Positions 25,919-36,071 are shown, numbered from the stretch's first letter. The stretch is 64,000 bases of DNA from an uncultured Bacteriovoracaceae bacterium (GCA_937931205.1 CALHBF010000005.1:296569-360568), one strand, 5' to 3'. Notes: generated from the sequence alone by a model not told the origin. Numbers and translations are program-made.

Positions 25919-28900
25919 ATGAAAAATCCATTTTTAAATAGTGATTTTTATAACAACCGCAAAGACAGTTTTGTCCATTTGCATCTTCATACTCAATACT
26001 CCCTTTTGGATGGGGCCATTCGTCTGAATGATCTCTTTAAGCGGGCAAAGGAACTTGAAGTTCCGGCCATCGCTTGTACCGATCACGGTAATATGTTTGG
26101 AGCCATTGATTTTTATACTCGTGCTATTAAGGCCGGGATTAAACCGATTCTTGGAAGTGAGATTTATTTTACTCCAGGCTCTCGACATGATCGTCGCCCG
26201 CCAAAAAACTTAAAGACTCTTGATTCACAGGATGAGATTGAAGGGAAACACCAGATTCACCATCTCATTCTTCTTTGTAAAAACATCACCGGTTATCGAA
26301 ATCTTTGTAAGCTTCTCTCAAAAGCTTATGCAGAAGGATTTTATTATAAACCACGTGCTGATATCGAATTACTCCGTGAGTATTCAGAAGGACTGATCGC
26401 TACTTCGGCCTGTTTAAAAGGGGAAGTAGGTTACAATCTCTTCACTGGTCAAGATGATCGTGCTTATCAGGCAGCGATGAAATTTCGTGAAGTCTATGGT
26501 GATGATTTTTATCTGGAGATTCAAGAAAACGGAATTCCTGAGCAGGTTGAAGTTAACAGAAAAATTGTTGAATTCGCCAAGGCCAATAATATTCCTCTCG
26601 TTGCTACCAACGATTGTCACTATCTGACTCGCGAAGATGCGACAGCTCAAGAAGTGCTGATGTGTATTCAGACTGGTAAAACTCTAGAGGATGAGAAGAG
26701 AATGAAGCTCTCGACAACAGAGTTTTATTTAAAGTCTCCTGAGGAAATGAGAAAAGCTTTTGATTATGTTCAAGAGGCCTGTGATAACACTTTAAAAATT
26801 GCCGATGCCTGTAACCTTGAAATCACTTGGGAAGATGAGAAAGGAAAACAAATTTATCTCCTTCCAACATTCGAGATTACAACAGGTGAATCAGAAGTTG
26901 ATTATTTTACCCGCCTCTCTCGTGAAGGTTTGCAGGCTCGTTTTGAAGGACCTCACTTCCGTGAACTTACTTCACAAGATAATTGGGAAACAGAATTAAA
27001 GCAGCAGTACATTGATCGTCTCAATACCGAAGTTCAAATTATTAGTCAGATGGGATTCACTGGTTACTTCCTGATCGTATCGGACTTCATTAAATGGGCC
27101 AAGTCACAAGGTATTCCGGTTGGTCCGGGACGAGGTTCAGGAGCTGGTTCTATTGTCGCTTACGCACTTGATATTACCAACGTTGATCCTATTCCATATA
27201 ACTTACTCTTTGAGCGATTCATTAACCCTGAACGTATTTCCATGCCGGACTTTGATATCGACTTCTGTCAGGATCGACGTCAGGAAGTGATTGAGTACGT
27301 AACGAAAAAGTATGGAGAAGATAAAGTAGGGCAGATTATTACTTTCGGAACTCTTTCAGCTAAAGCAGTTCTTCGAGACGTGGCACGTGTGTTTGCTCTT
27401 CCTTATTCAGAATCGGATGCACTGGCAAAATTAATTCCAGATGAACTTGGGATTGATCTGCAAGATGCTATTGATAAAGAACCAAAACTAAAAGAGCTTG
27501 AAGATAACGATCCAAAGATTCGTCGAATCCTTCAGATTTCTAAACGTCTTGAAGGTCTTAACCGTCATGCGGGGATTCACGCCGCTGGAGTGATTATTAC
27601 CGATGAGCCACTAGTAAACTACTGTCCACTTTATCGTGGTGCCAAGGGTGAGCAAGTTGTTCAGTTTGATAAAGATTTCTCAGAAAAAATTGGTCTGGTG
27701 AAGTTTGACTTCTTAGGGCTAAAAACTCTGACTGTTATTTCTAATGCCCAAAAGTTAGTTCAAAGAGATCTCAATCCAGACTTTGATATTGAGAATATCG
27801 ATTTTAACGATAAGTCTGTTTATTCACTGATTTCAGGTGGAGATACAGTAGGAGTGTTCCAGCTAGAGTCCAGCGGTATGCAGGATTTATGTAAAAGAAT
27901 TAAGCCCGATTCAATCGATGATATCACCGCTATTAACGCTCTTTATCGTCCAGGTCCAATGGGTTCAGGAATGCATCTTGAATTCGCCGACATCAAACAC
28001 GGACTAAAACCTGAGGTCTATACCTTCGAAGAACTAAAACCTGTTCTGAAAGATACTTACGGAATTATCGTGTATCAAGAGCAAGTAATGAACATCGCAA
28101 GGGTTGTGGCCGGATACTCTCTAGGACAAGCGGATATGCTTCGTCGAGCGATGGGTAAGAAGAAAGCTGAAGAGATGCAGCGACATAAAGAGATTTTCCG
28201 TCAAGGTGCTGTTGAGCGCGGATTTGATGAGACAAAGGCCATCGCCCTTTTTGAATTAATGGAGAAATTTGCGGAGTATGGATTCAACAAATCCCATGCT
28301 GTTGCTTATTCAGTAGTTGCTTACCAGACTGCTTTCTTAAAAAAATATTACCCTGCTCAATTCTTTGCTGCACTTTTAGGAACTGAATTATCTAACAAAG
28401 ATAAAATCACTTCTTATATTAACGAAGCTAAAGAAATGGGAATTAACATTCTTCCTCCTGATGTTAACGAGTCTTTATGGCTCTTCAACGTAATTGGAGA
28501 CACTATTCGTTTTGGTCTAGGTGCCGTGAAAGGTGTGGGAGAAGGTGCAGTAGAAGAAATCGTTCGTGCTAGAAATGAGCACGGTCCTTTTACGAGCTTC
28601 ATTGATTTTTGTGAAAAAGTCTCTCATAAAAGCGTGAACAAACGTGTGTTAGAATCTCTCATTAAGGTGGGAGCATTTGATTCATGTGAGACTTACAATA
28701 GGAAAACACTACTTGAGAATATGGAACTCATCACTACTTTTGCTGAGAAAAAGCAGGAAGAGAAGATGATGGGACAAACTTCGCTTTTTGATATGGGTGG
28801 AGCCGTTGATACTTCAGTTGATCAGCTTCATATTCAAGAATCTCAGGAATGGGATGATAAGCAGAAGCTGATGTTGGAAGCAGAACTTCTTGGTATTTAT

Positions 28901-29566
28901 GTTTCCGGTCACCCGCTGCAAAAGCTTGGTGAGATCATGAAGAAACTCTCTTCAATGACGATTGTCGAGATTCATGAGTTGCCGACAGTGGCCCGTCCTG
29001 AAGGATTCTCTCCTCGTGGAAATGATCATGACCCTTCAAAGAGAAATATGGTTATCACAGGGATGATTTCTGAAATTAAGACAGTGATGACGAAGAAAGG
29101 TGATAAAATGGCCATTATGGCCATTGAAGACCTGACAAGTAAGATTGAGTGCATGATCTTTCCGAAAACTTATGCAGAAGTTCATGAACAGTTGATTCCT
29201 CATGAGCCGCTGGTTTTCCACGGGGCCGTTAACTTAAGTGAGGATCCTAAGAAGTTTTTCTTATCTAAGATCAGCCACCTTAAAGATGAATCTGATTCAA
29301 GAGTTTCATCTGTTCGTATTCAGGCCCAGGCCGAAAAACTTAATGAGGTTCTTTTAGTGGAACTTCAGAGAATTTTACTTAGCTATCGCGGGACAGTGCC
29401 TGTGCACTTTATTTTTGAAACACCGGAAGGGCGTGCTAGAATGCCTCTGGATGATAATTACTTAGTCAGTCCGTCGCCACAGATGGCGGCCAAAATCAAT
29501 GAAGTTCTCAATGAGAACTCCGTGCATTTTATTGTTGATGGAAAAGTTGAGGAAGTGAACGCATGA
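25919..29566 (+). CDS. dnaE: DNA polymerase III alpha subunit
   Basis: Replicative polymerase. The N-terminal PHP domain starts with FVHLHLHTQYSLLDGA; the palm shows PGRGSGAGSIVAYAL and the catalytic PDFDIDFCQDRR; the C-terminal OB domain (about residues 1040-1120: ITGMISEIKTVMTKKGDKM) and tau-binding tail follow. Length 1215, complete. It heads a tightly packed run: the next three genes overlap it or lie within 33 bases, an unusual set of companions for a replicase. Confidence 0.98.
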   Translation: MKNPFLNSDFYNNRKDSFVHLHLHTQYSLLDGAIRLNDLFKRAKELEVPAIACTDHGNMFGAIDFYTRAIKAGIKPILGSEIYFTPGSRHDRRPPKNLKTLDSQDEIEGKHQIHHLILLCKNITGYRNLCKLLSKAYAEGFYYKPRADIELLREYSEGLIATSACLKGEVGYNLFTGQDDRAYQAAMKFREVYGDDFYLEIQENGIPEQVEVNRKIVEFAKANNIPLVATNDCHYLTREDATAQEVLMCIQTGKTLEDEKRMKLSTTEFYLKSPEEMRKAFDYVQEACDNTLKIADACNLEITWEDEKGKQIYLLPTFEITTGESEVDYFTRLSREGLQARFEGPHFRELTSQDNWETELKQQYIDRLNTEVQIISQMGFTGYFLIVSDFIKWAKSQGIPVGPGRGSGAGSIVAYALDITNVDPIPYNLLFERFINPERISMPDFDIDFCQDRRQEVIEYVTKKYGEDKVGQIITFGTLSAKAVLRDVARVFALPYSESDALAKLIPDELGIDLQDAIDKEPKLKELEDNDPKIRRILQISKRLEGLNRHAGIHAAGVIITDEPLVNYCPLYRGAKGEQVVQFDKDFSEKIGLVKFDFLGLKTLTVISNAQKLVQRDLNPDFDIENIDFNDKSVYSLISGGDTVGVFQLESSGMQDLCKRIKPDSIDDITAINALYRPGPMGSGMHLEFADIKHGLKPEVYTFEELKPVLKDTYGIIVYQEQVMNIARVVAGYSLGQADMLRRAMGKKKAEEMQRHKEIFRQGAVERGFDETKAIALFELMEKFAEYGFNKSHAVAYSVVAYQTAFLKKYYPAQFFAALLGTELSNKDKITSYINEAKEMGINILPPDVNESLWLFNVIGDTIRFGLGAVKGVGEGAVEEIVRARNEHGPFTSFIDFCEKVSHKSVNKRVLESLIKVGAFDSCETYNRKTLLENMELITTFAEKKQEEKMMGQTSLFDMGGAVDTSVDQLHIQESQEWDDKQKLMLEAELLGIYVSGHPLQKLGEIMKKLSSMTIVEIHELPTVARPEGFSPRGNDHDPSKRNMVITGMISEIKTVMTKKGDKMAIMAIEDLTSKIECMIFPKTYAEVHEQLIPHEPLVFHGAVNLSEDPKKFFLSKISHLKDESDSRVSSVRIQAQAEKLNEVLLVELQRILLSYRGTVPVHFIFETPEGRARMPLDDNYLVSPSPQMAAKINEVLNENSVHFIVDGKVEEVNA

Positions 29567-30840
29567 AGTTTTTAACTCTATTAATTCTTTTAGTCTCTCA
29601 AGTCGCTCTGGCCCAGTTTGAAACTCGTCAAGATGTGAGTTTAAATCTGAACTCTTATGGAGAGCTGAGAGGGGATGAAGTTAAAAAAATTCTTCTTCAT
29701 GAAGCAGCAACCCATGCGATTGGAAAATTTGCATCGGAGTTGGGTTTTAGCTTTAATGACTATCAGACAAAATTAAGTAAAAACTTCCAAGAGTATTATG
29801 ACCAAAAGTTAAAGGCCCTGGCCGATGACGGGAAAGCTCCGACAGGACAGACTCCGCAAGAGATTTATAAAAATCGTCAGTTGGAATTCATTCAATATTC
29901 TAAGCATGCTGATCTTTTAAAATCTTATTCTATCATTTCAATGAGCCGCAATCCTGATGATCAGGGACAGTGGTCTTCAACGATTCAGATGAATATGGAT
30001 CAGGTAAGACTTCAAAGGCTCTTAAGAAGAACGCTTCAGGCAGATGCCACAAAGTTTTCTAAAATGTGGCTTATTGTTGAGAGTAACATCCATAGTTTTA
30101 AATGGAGTGATATCGGACTTGAGCGTGAGGGACAATTCTCAAGCGCTCTGGCCAGTGCGTGGAAAGATTGGTGGGTGAAAAATCTTCCGGCCAATTTTGA
30201 TGAAGTTGAAGTTTGCCATGATGAATGTCTGAACTATCTTCATAACTGGCAGAGTGCTAGTCGTAATAAGGCCTTTAATCCTGACTATTCAGATGGGGTT
30301 TGGGTAAACGTTTCCTACGACATTTTCAACATCGGTAATTCGACTCCTCAATATCCTGTTTATAAATGGGAAGCGCGAGTAGTCTTTACTGATATCAATA
30401 CGAAGAAAGTTTTGGGAAGTTTAACTCATGACAATCAATCTCGCAGTCTTCGCGGGGGAGATCTTCAGCGCCTAAACTCTATTCTCGCTTCTCAGGTTTT
30501 CTCAAGTAGTTCTCAAAAATTCCCTCAGATGAAGGGCTTTTTAGAGCAAGTTGTGAAACTGAATCAAGTTGGTCAACTTAAAGTAAAAGGTCACAAACAT
30601 CTTGGAGATGTGCTGGCATTGAAAGATTTGATTAAGACGAGAGGGAGTAGTTTAGGACTTGAAATCGAGCTTGATCACTTCTCTCAAGATAGTGCGACAT
30701 TACTTTATTTCTTCCAAGGTGAGGAAAAAGCATTTCAGGATTTATTGAATCGCATAAACGAGTTAAAATCATCTAAGGTCTATGAGCTTAAAACTCAGTA
30801 TGAGGGGAGCGGACCTGTGATAGAATTACATGCTCTGTAA
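29563..30840 (+). CDS. Hypothetical secreted protein coupled to dnaE
   Basis: No family recognised. Signal peptide in the first 17 residues (ending ALAQ), then about 400 residues of mixed alpha/beta with many Trp, Lys and Gln. Two cysteines (EVCHDECLNY) could form a disulfide. The ATG overlaps the dnaE stop by four bases (ATGA), so it is translationally coupled to the replicase although its product is exported. The C-terminal segment repeats short beta-alpha units (GSSLGLEIELDHFSQDSATLLY). Confidence 0.7.
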   Translation: MKFLTLLILLVSQVALAQFETRQDVSLNLNSYGELRGDEVKKILLHEAATHAIGKFASELGFSFNDYQTKLSKNFQEYYDQKLKALADDGKAPTGQTPQEIYKNRQLEFIQYSKHADLLKSYSIISMSRNPDDQGQWSSTIQMNMDQVRLQRLLRRTLQADATKFSKMWLIVESNIHSFKWSDIGLEREGQFSSALASAWKDWWVKNLPANFDEVEVCHDECLNYLHNWQSASRNKAFNPDYSDGVWVNVSYDIFNIGNSTPQYPVYKWEARVVFTDINTKKVLGSLTHDNQSRSLRGGDLQRLNSILASQVFSSSSQKFPQMKGFLEQVVKLNQVGQLKVKGHKHLGDVLALKDLIKTRGSSLGLEIELDHFSQDSATLLYFFQGEEKAFQDLLNRINELKSSKVYELKTQYEGSGPVIELHAL

Positions 30841-30873
30841 TTGATCATAAATTTGACTCAAGGATGATGTCTT

Positions 30874-31803
30874 ATGCAAGTGCTTAAATCTGCGCTTTTA
30901 CCTCTACTCACACTTTGTTTTTTTATTACTTCGTGTGCCTTAGATCAACCTCGCCGGCCTTATAGACCGTCGGTGAGTAAGAAGAAGGCACACGAGTTTT
31001 CTCCGATAAGAAAAAAAATTGCCATTCTTACGTTTCATAACGAAGCACCAGTCGGTGGTAAGGATCTTGCCATCACAGCGACAGAAGAATTTCGCCGTGA
31101 AATTGCCTACGCTAGAGATTTTATCATTGATCCTATGGGTGAGAGAATTTTTGGTAACAGCCAAGAGATCTATGCAGGTGGAGGTGTGAAGCTTACTCAG
31201 CTGGCACGCAAGGCGAAGATGAGTGGTATTAACATCGTAATCTTCGGTAGAATTAAAGAGGCCCGTGTTCGCCAAAAGTCTGATGAGATCGGCTTTGTTC
31301 GAAAAGTAAAATCCCTTGCAGAAACTTATGTTGAGATAAAAGCTTTTGATGTTCAAGGTAACAAAGAGATCTTCAGCGAAGTTATGGATGGTAACGTTTC
31401 TGATGAAAACTTAAAGTTTTATCAGGCCGATCCAGAGGATAGTATTGCTTACCGCCAAGAACTACTGCGCTACTCAGTACAAGTTGCTGCCAGAAAGTTT
31501 GTTCCTAAAGTCGTCAAGGCCGGAGAGAAACTTGATTGGATGGGAAGAGTTGCCAAAATTATTGGAACAAGAATTTACATCAATGCTGGCCGTTCAGCAG
31601 GAATCAATATCGGTGATATTTTAAAAGTAGTAACGGAAGGACAAGAGATTTACGATCCTGCTTCAGGTGCCATTATTGGTATTTCAGAAGGAGAAGTGAA
31701 GGGAACTCTAGAAGTGGTTGATTACCTTTCCGATGAAGGTTCAGCTTGTATTCTTCACTCAGGTGGTTCCGTAACAGAGGGTGACTTCGTTCAACTTTAT
31801 TAA
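30874..31803 (+). CDS. Lipoprotein with CsgG/FlgT-like domains
   Basis: Lipobox ITSC ends a signal peptide of about 20 residues. The middle (about 45-200) has the CsgG/FlgO-type start KKIAILTFHNEAP and a Rossmann-like NIVIFGRIKEARV. The C-terminal part (about 225-309, GRVAKIIGTRIYINAGRSAGINIGDIL) resembles the FlgT C-terminal domain, which binds peptidoglycan-associated or flagellar-ring partners. Probable outer-membrane complex component. Its stop overlaps the next start by one base. Confidence 0.72.
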   Translation: MQVLKSALLPLLTLCFFITSCALDQPRRPYRPSVSKKKAHEFSPIRKKIAILTFHNEAPVGGKDLAITATEEFRREIAYARDFIIDPMGERIFGNSQEIYAGGGVKLTQLARKAKMSGINIVIFGRIKEARVRQKSDEIGFVRKVKSLAETYVEIKAFDVQGNKEIFSEVMDGNVSDENLKFYQADPEDSIAYRQELLRYSVQVAARKFVPKVVKAGEKLDWMGRVAKIIGTRIYINAGRSAGINIGDILKVVTEGQEIYDPASGAIIGISEGEVKGTLEVVDYLSDEGSACILHSGGSVTEGDFVQLY

Positions 31804-33182
31804 TGAAAAATATGAAAACAAAACTACCTTTACTCGTTGTTTCGACTTCTCCCTATATGAGGGGGATGGTTAAATTTGTTCTGGAAACTTTACTGCAAAC
31901 TGATGTGACAGAGCTTGAATCGGAGGAGAAAGCACTTTATTACCTCCGAGAGCTTAATGAAGCTCCAGGGATGATTATTTATGACTATACTCCGAATGCT
32001 TATCTACTAGAGGATTTTGTTGCTTATCTTAAAGAGAGTTCTAAAAAAGTAAAAATCATGGTGCTGGTTGATAAGGTTCGTGAAGATGTCGCGAATGTTC
32101 TAGGCACGGCCAATTTTAAATTGCTTGAAGAAACAGGACTTCCTAACAATCTCTTTAATGAAGCAAAGTCCATCTTTAAAGATACGATTTATTCAAATGA
32201 AGATGAGTATTGTCGTATTGATATGAACTTCTTGGCCATTTTAGATGGCATTAATAAGAATCTTTTTATTAAGATCGGTGAAAAGTACATCAAGATTTTT
32301 AACGAAGATGATAATACACAGGTCATTGATATTAAGAAGTATCGAGATAAGGGGATTGAGTATCTCTATCTTCATCGTGATACTGCTCTGTGGGTAATTT
32401 CTCAGATCCAAAATCAAATTGAAGTGTTCTTAAAATCAAATAACTTTAAATTTATTTTAAGAGGAGCATCTGATTCTCCTCAGAAAAGATTTGAACAGAA
32501 AATTCTTCGTATTAATGATGAAGTGCATATTGATAAAGAGTTTAGAGAGGCGATTGATAAAACGGTCGCAAAGGTAAGGGGGCTAGTCAGCAAAGAAAAT
32601 GCTATGGCACCTTTTTTAAATAATTTAAAAAATCTTCGTGAAGATGAAGCTTTCTTTGGTGCTAAGGTTAATTTAATCTCTACCATTTCATGTGCTCTTG
32701 CTCAAAGACTTGAGTGGATTTCAAAAACAACAATGGATAAGCTGATCTATTCGGCGATTCTTTGTGACATTACATTGGCCGCTCGACCGGAGCTTTTGCG
32801 AATTACCGGATTTGCCGAGTTTGAGCGCAGAAAGCATGAGTTCACAGTTGAAGATCAGAAGATATACTTATCTCATCCCAAGGATGGCGGAAGTCTTGCT
32901 AAAAAGTATTTCTCATCAGCTCCTCCTGATACTGACTCATTGATTATGCAGCACCATGAACTTCCCGATGGAAGCGGTTTTCCTTTTGGTCTAAAAGCAG
33001 AAAGGATTTCTCCACTGGCAGCTCTTTTCATTATCTCTAATGATTTTGCTTATTATGTTCTAACGGATGATGATCCTTCTATTGATGATTTTCTTTTAAG
33101 AGCACAGGGTCGTTATGACTTTATGAACTTTAGAAAAATTATGAAGGCATTTGAGAGAATTAAGAAACCTACCAGACGTTAA
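31803..33182 (+). CDS. Receiver-like plus degenerate HD-GYP protein
   Basis: N-terminal receiver-like domain (about 8-120) with an Asp61 in IIYDYTPN where the phospho-acceptor belongs. A C-terminal HD-GYP-like domain has QHHELPDGSGFP and SHPKDGG, but the His of the HD pair reads Cys-Asp (ILCDITL) and GYP is GFP. Such proteins normally hydrolyse cyclic di-GMP; loss of the HD histidine suggests a binding or regulatory role. It ends the dnaE-led run and shares a TTAA stop with convergent queC. Confidence 0.75.
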   Translation: MKNMKTKLPLLVVSTSPYMRGMVKFVLETLLQTDVTELESEEKALYYLRELNEAPGMIIYDYTPNAYLLEDFVAYLKESSKKVKIMVLVDKVREDVANVLGTANFKLLEETGLPNNLFNEAKSIFKDTIYSNEDEYCRIDMNFLAILDGINKNLFIKIGEKYIKIFNEDDNTQVIDIKKYRDKGIEYLYLHRDTALWVISQIQNQIEVFLKSNNFKFILRGASDSPQKRFEQKILRINDEVHIDKEFREAIDKTVAKVRGLVSKENAMAPFLNNLKNLREDEAFFGAKVNLISTISCALAQRLEWISKTTMDKLIYSAILCDITLAARPELLRITGFAEFERRKHEFTVEDQKIYLSHPKDGGSLAKKYFSSAPPDTDSLIMQHHELPDGSGFPFGLKAERISPLAALFIISNDFAYYVLTDDDPSIDDFLLRAQGRYDFMNFRKIMKAFERIKKPTRR

Positions 33183-33192
33183 GACTGGTAGG
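33168..33192. terminator. Hairpin across converging stop codons
   Basis: Eight-base stem CCTACCAG/CTGGTAGG with both stop codons in its loop. On the minus strand it is followed by TTTCTTAATT, giving a weak terminator for queC; on the plus strand there is no T-run. It lies within the last codons of both genes. Confidence 0.5.
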
Positions 33193-33847
33193 TGATGGGA
33201 TCTTTCATATTAGCTTCGGCAAATCCACGCAGACGCAGACGACAAGAATCACAGACTCCGCAAGCACGGCTTCCTGATTTATAGCAAGACCAGCTTAGTT
33301 CAAATGGAACATGTAACTTTGTTCCAAATTCAACGATCTTAGATTTTCTCATAGAAATCACTGGAGTGATAATCTGGATATTTCCTTCTTTCGTTCCTTG
33401 CTGGATCACTTTATTAAAAGCTTCATAGTAACTAGGACGACAATCAGGATAACCAGGAGAGTCCTCGTGATTAGCACCTATGTAGAGCTTACTGGCACCA
33501 ACAACTTCGGCCCATGAGACAGCGAGAGAGAGGATAATAGAGTTTCTGAAAGGTACATAGGAATCAGGAATGACGGTGCTATCAAGATTGGTTGATTTCA
33601 CTTCAATTGATTCATCCGTTAAAGAACTTCCGCCAATCTGTTTTAAGAAAGTCATATCAATGACTTTCCTTTTAGATTCAGGGATTTCATAGAAATCAGC
33701 AATACGATCAAAACACTCTCTCTCTTTTTGAGATGTCTTTTGACCATAATTCATATGAAGAAAATAAACATCACTGTTTTCTTTTAATGCCAGTCCGGCA
33801 CAAACAAGTGAGTCCATTCCTCCACTTAAAAGAACAATCGCGCTCAT
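33179..33847 (-). CDS. queC: 7-cyano-7-deazaguanine synthase
   Basis: ATP-dependent enzyme making preQ0 for queuosine or deazaguanine modification. PP-loop SGGMDS (8-13) and the zinc cysteines CGVCDSC near the C-terminus (plus an upstream Cys in SWSCYKSG) are intact. Length 222. No other que gene is near. It shares one base with the mutase stop upstream (TAATG-like), so the two are cotranscribed. Confidence 0.96.
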   Translation of the reverse strand: MSAIVLLSGGMDSLVCAGLALKENSDVYFLHMNYGQKTSQKERECFDRIADFYEIPESKRKVIDMTFLKQIGGSSLTDESIEVKSTNLDSTVIPDSYVPFRNSIILSLAVSWAEVVGASKLYIGANHEDSPGYPDCRPSYYEAFNKVIQQGTKEGNIQIITPVISMRKSKIVEFGTKLHVPFELSWSCYKSGSRACGVCDSCRLRLRGFAEANMKDPITYQS

Positions 33848-35610
33848 TAAATCTTCTCACAAAGCTGTTTAATTTCTTTCTCAATAATCTCAACACGGGC
33901 CAGAGCATTTTCTTTCTTCGACTTGAGGTCTCCTTCTGTCACGCGAACCATTGTATAGAATTTAATCTTTGGTTCTGTTCCTGATGGACGTAAGAAAAGT
34001 TTGTTACCGCTTTTGAATGTGAAGCTTAAAACATTCGACTTCGTCATTTCAATTTGAGTAATGACTTGAGTTTTAACATTTGTTTTCTGAAGTGTTTGGT
34101 AGTCTTCTTTCTCAATTATTTCTTCACCAGCAAAAAGAGACTCAGGATACTTTCTGAAAAATTCCATGATGCGGGAGATTTTCTGTGTTCCGGCAATTCC
34201 TTCATAAGTAAGAGATACTAAAGACTCGTAGAAAAATCCGAATTGCTCATAGATTTCATCAAGAGCTTCAACCAGATTTTTACCTTGTAGTTTATAATAA
34301 AGAGCAGCTTCACTCATAAGAGCAAGCGAGCTTACACCATCTTTATCTCGACCTTCAGCATGTGGCATATATCCAAAAGATTCTTCGCTGGCGAAAACAA
34401 AGTTGTATTTTGAATTGTTTAATTCATGCTGACGAATCAGTCCTGCCATCCATTTAAAGCCTGTGAGCGTATCCTGAACAGTTCCACCGAAATGTTCAAC
34501 AATCGCATTTTGAATAGGGCTAGTTACAATCGACTTAATCACAAGAGGATTGCTCGGCATTGTTTTATGCTCGGTTTTGTACTTCATCACATAATAGATC
34601 ATGATGGCAGCAATCTGGTTACCATTGATGTAGTATGGAGTTCCTTTGTTATTGATCACAACACCCAGTCTGTCTCCATCAGGATCTGTTCCATAAGCAA
34701 TATCTGCATTAGTTGAGATCATGCGTTGTACCGCCATATGAAGAGCTTCCGCATCTTCTGGGTTTGGGGATTTTACTGTAGGGAAGTTACCGTTTGGTTC
34801 AGCTTGCTCTGGGATGGAGTAGAAGTTTTTGAAGCCAAGACGTTGGGCTACTGCCTGACAGTAAACTTCTCCTGTTCCATGAAGGTTAGTGTAGACGATG
34901 GAGAGTTTACTTCCATTCTCAAGACACATTTTTTGATCTTGAATAACTTTTGTTTCAACAACTTTGTAGTAATTTTCAACAATCTCATCTTTTACCCATT
35001 CAATTTTGCCTGAGCTGAGAGCTTCATCGAAAGAAGTTGTTTTAATTTCATTCCAATTAGTCAGATTGTTATAGGCATTGATGATTTCTTTATCGACTGG
35101 GGGAACAACTTGTCCACCATCATTCCAAAATGCTTTAAAGCCATTATAGATAGGCGGGTTATGGCTGGCAGTAATCATTACCCCACCAAGGGCTTTGTAC
35201 TGTCTGACAGCAAATGAAAGCACTGGAGTTGGAGTCAGTTGTTTAAAGAGGTAGGCCTTAATTCCGTTGGCCGCAAATACACTTGCTACTTCTTTAGCAA
35301 AAGCAAAAGAGTTATTGCGTGAGTCATAAGAAACGACAGCAGAGCCACTCTTTTCGTATTTGAGCATCATGTTCACGAGCCCTTGAGTGGCACGGCGAAC
35401 ATTGTATTTGTTCATTCGGTTTGAACCCATTCCCATCGGAGCACGAAGACCTCCGGTTCCGAATTCAAGATCACGATAAAACCTTTCGTTGAGTTCAACT
35501 TCGCTCTTGGGAAGGGAGTCGATGAGGTTTTTTATTTCAGCTCGATCTGCTTCATCGAAGTAGGTGTTACTTACCCATTGTGAGGCATGTGCGAGAATTG
35601 ATTGGTCCAT
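33847..35610 (-). CDS. Phosphoglucomutase/phosphomannomutase family protein
   Basis: Alpha-D-phosphohexomutase interconverting sugar 1- and 6-phosphates. All four landmarks are present: active serine loop TASHNPP, Mg2+ loop DPDGDR, sugar loop EESFGY and phosphate loop RPSGTEPKIKF. The ~587-residue length matches the long PgcA-type phosphoglucomutases more than the shorter PMM/GlmM forms. ATG at 35610 follows AAGGAA; an ATG at 35631 lies further upstream. Overlaps queC by one base. Confidence 0.93.
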   Translation of the reverse strand: MDQSILAHASQWVSNTYFDEADRAEIKNLIDSLPKSEVELNERFYRDLEFGTGGLRAPMGMGSNRMNKYNVRRATQGLVNMMLKYEKSGSAVVSYDSRNNSFAFAKEVASVFAANGIKAYLFKQLTPTPVLSFAVRQYKALGGVMITASHNPPIYNGFKAFWNDGGQVVPPVDKEIINAYNNLTNWNEIKTTSFDEALSSGKIEWVKDEIVENYYKVVETKVIQDQKMCLENGSKLSIVYTNLHGTGEVYCQAVAQRLGFKNFYSIPEQAEPNGNFPTVKSPNPEDAEALHMAVQRMISTNADIAYGTDPDGDRLGVVINNKGTPYYINGNQIAAIMIYYVMKYKTEHKTMPSNPLVIKSIVTSPIQNAIVEHFGGTVQDTLTGFKWMAGLIRQHELNNSKYNFVFASEESFGYMPHAEGRDKDGVSSLALMSEAALYYKLQGKNLVEALDEIYEQFGFFYESLVSLTYEGIAGTQKISRIMEFFRKYPESLFAGEEIIEKEDYQTLQKTNVKTQVITQIEMTKSNVLSFTFKSGNKLFLRPSGTEPKIKFYTMVRVTEGDLKSKKENALARVEIIEKEIKQLCEKI

Positions 35611-35711
35611 AAATTTATTCCTTGAGAACATGGATAAAATGCGGTTTCTACAACTTCTATTTTTTACTATATTTTGTCAAAAATAATGCAAAGCATTTTA
35701 TAGGGCAACTC

Positions 35712-35741
35712 TTGCATAGAGGACCACTTTTAGACTATATT
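35712..35741 (+). promoter_or_regulatory. Ferredoxin promoter, probably leaderless
   Basis: TTGCAT (35712-35717) and TATATT (35736-35741) with an 18-base spacer. The ferredoxin ATG at 35751 is only nine bases beyond the -10 box and no Shine-Dalgarno precedes it. Confidence 0.5.
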
Positions 35742-35750
35742 CCCAGTCCT

Positions 35751-36005
35751 ATGGCAAACCCTAAAAATAAACATACAAGTAATGTACCCGGCCCTTATTA
35801 TACGACAGATCCTGATGATGATGGGGGAGAAGGTTGTATTGCCTGCAATGTTTGTTACAACAGTGCCCCAGGTTTTTTTGCCGAAGATGACTATGGGAAT
35901 GCCTTTGTAAAAAAACAGCCCCAAACATCCGAGGAAAAAGCTCTGTGTGACGAGATGATTGATGCCTGTCCGGTCAATTCCATCGGCAGTAACGGACTGT
36001 CTTAA
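35751..36005 (+). CDS. Single-cluster [4Fe-4S] ferredoxin
   Basis: Small electron carrier of 84 residues. C29-x2-C32-x2-C35 and C73 followed by Pro form one cubane cluster site; C66 is extra. The N-terminus is acidic (DPDDDGGEG). The ATG at 35751 begins the conserved part; the open frame extends upstream to 35622 but that part crosses the promoter. Redox partner unknown; it is divergent from the mutase gene. Confidence 0.88.
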   Translation: MANPKNKHTSNVPGPYYTTDPDDDGGEGCIACNVCYNSAPGFFAEDDYGNAFVKKQPQTSEEKALCDEMIDACPVNSIGSNGLS

Positions 36006-36071
36006 ATTTTCCTCCCCAACGTTACTGATTTCTCTTAGAATAGATATATCTATTTTTTAAAGGGGAAATGA

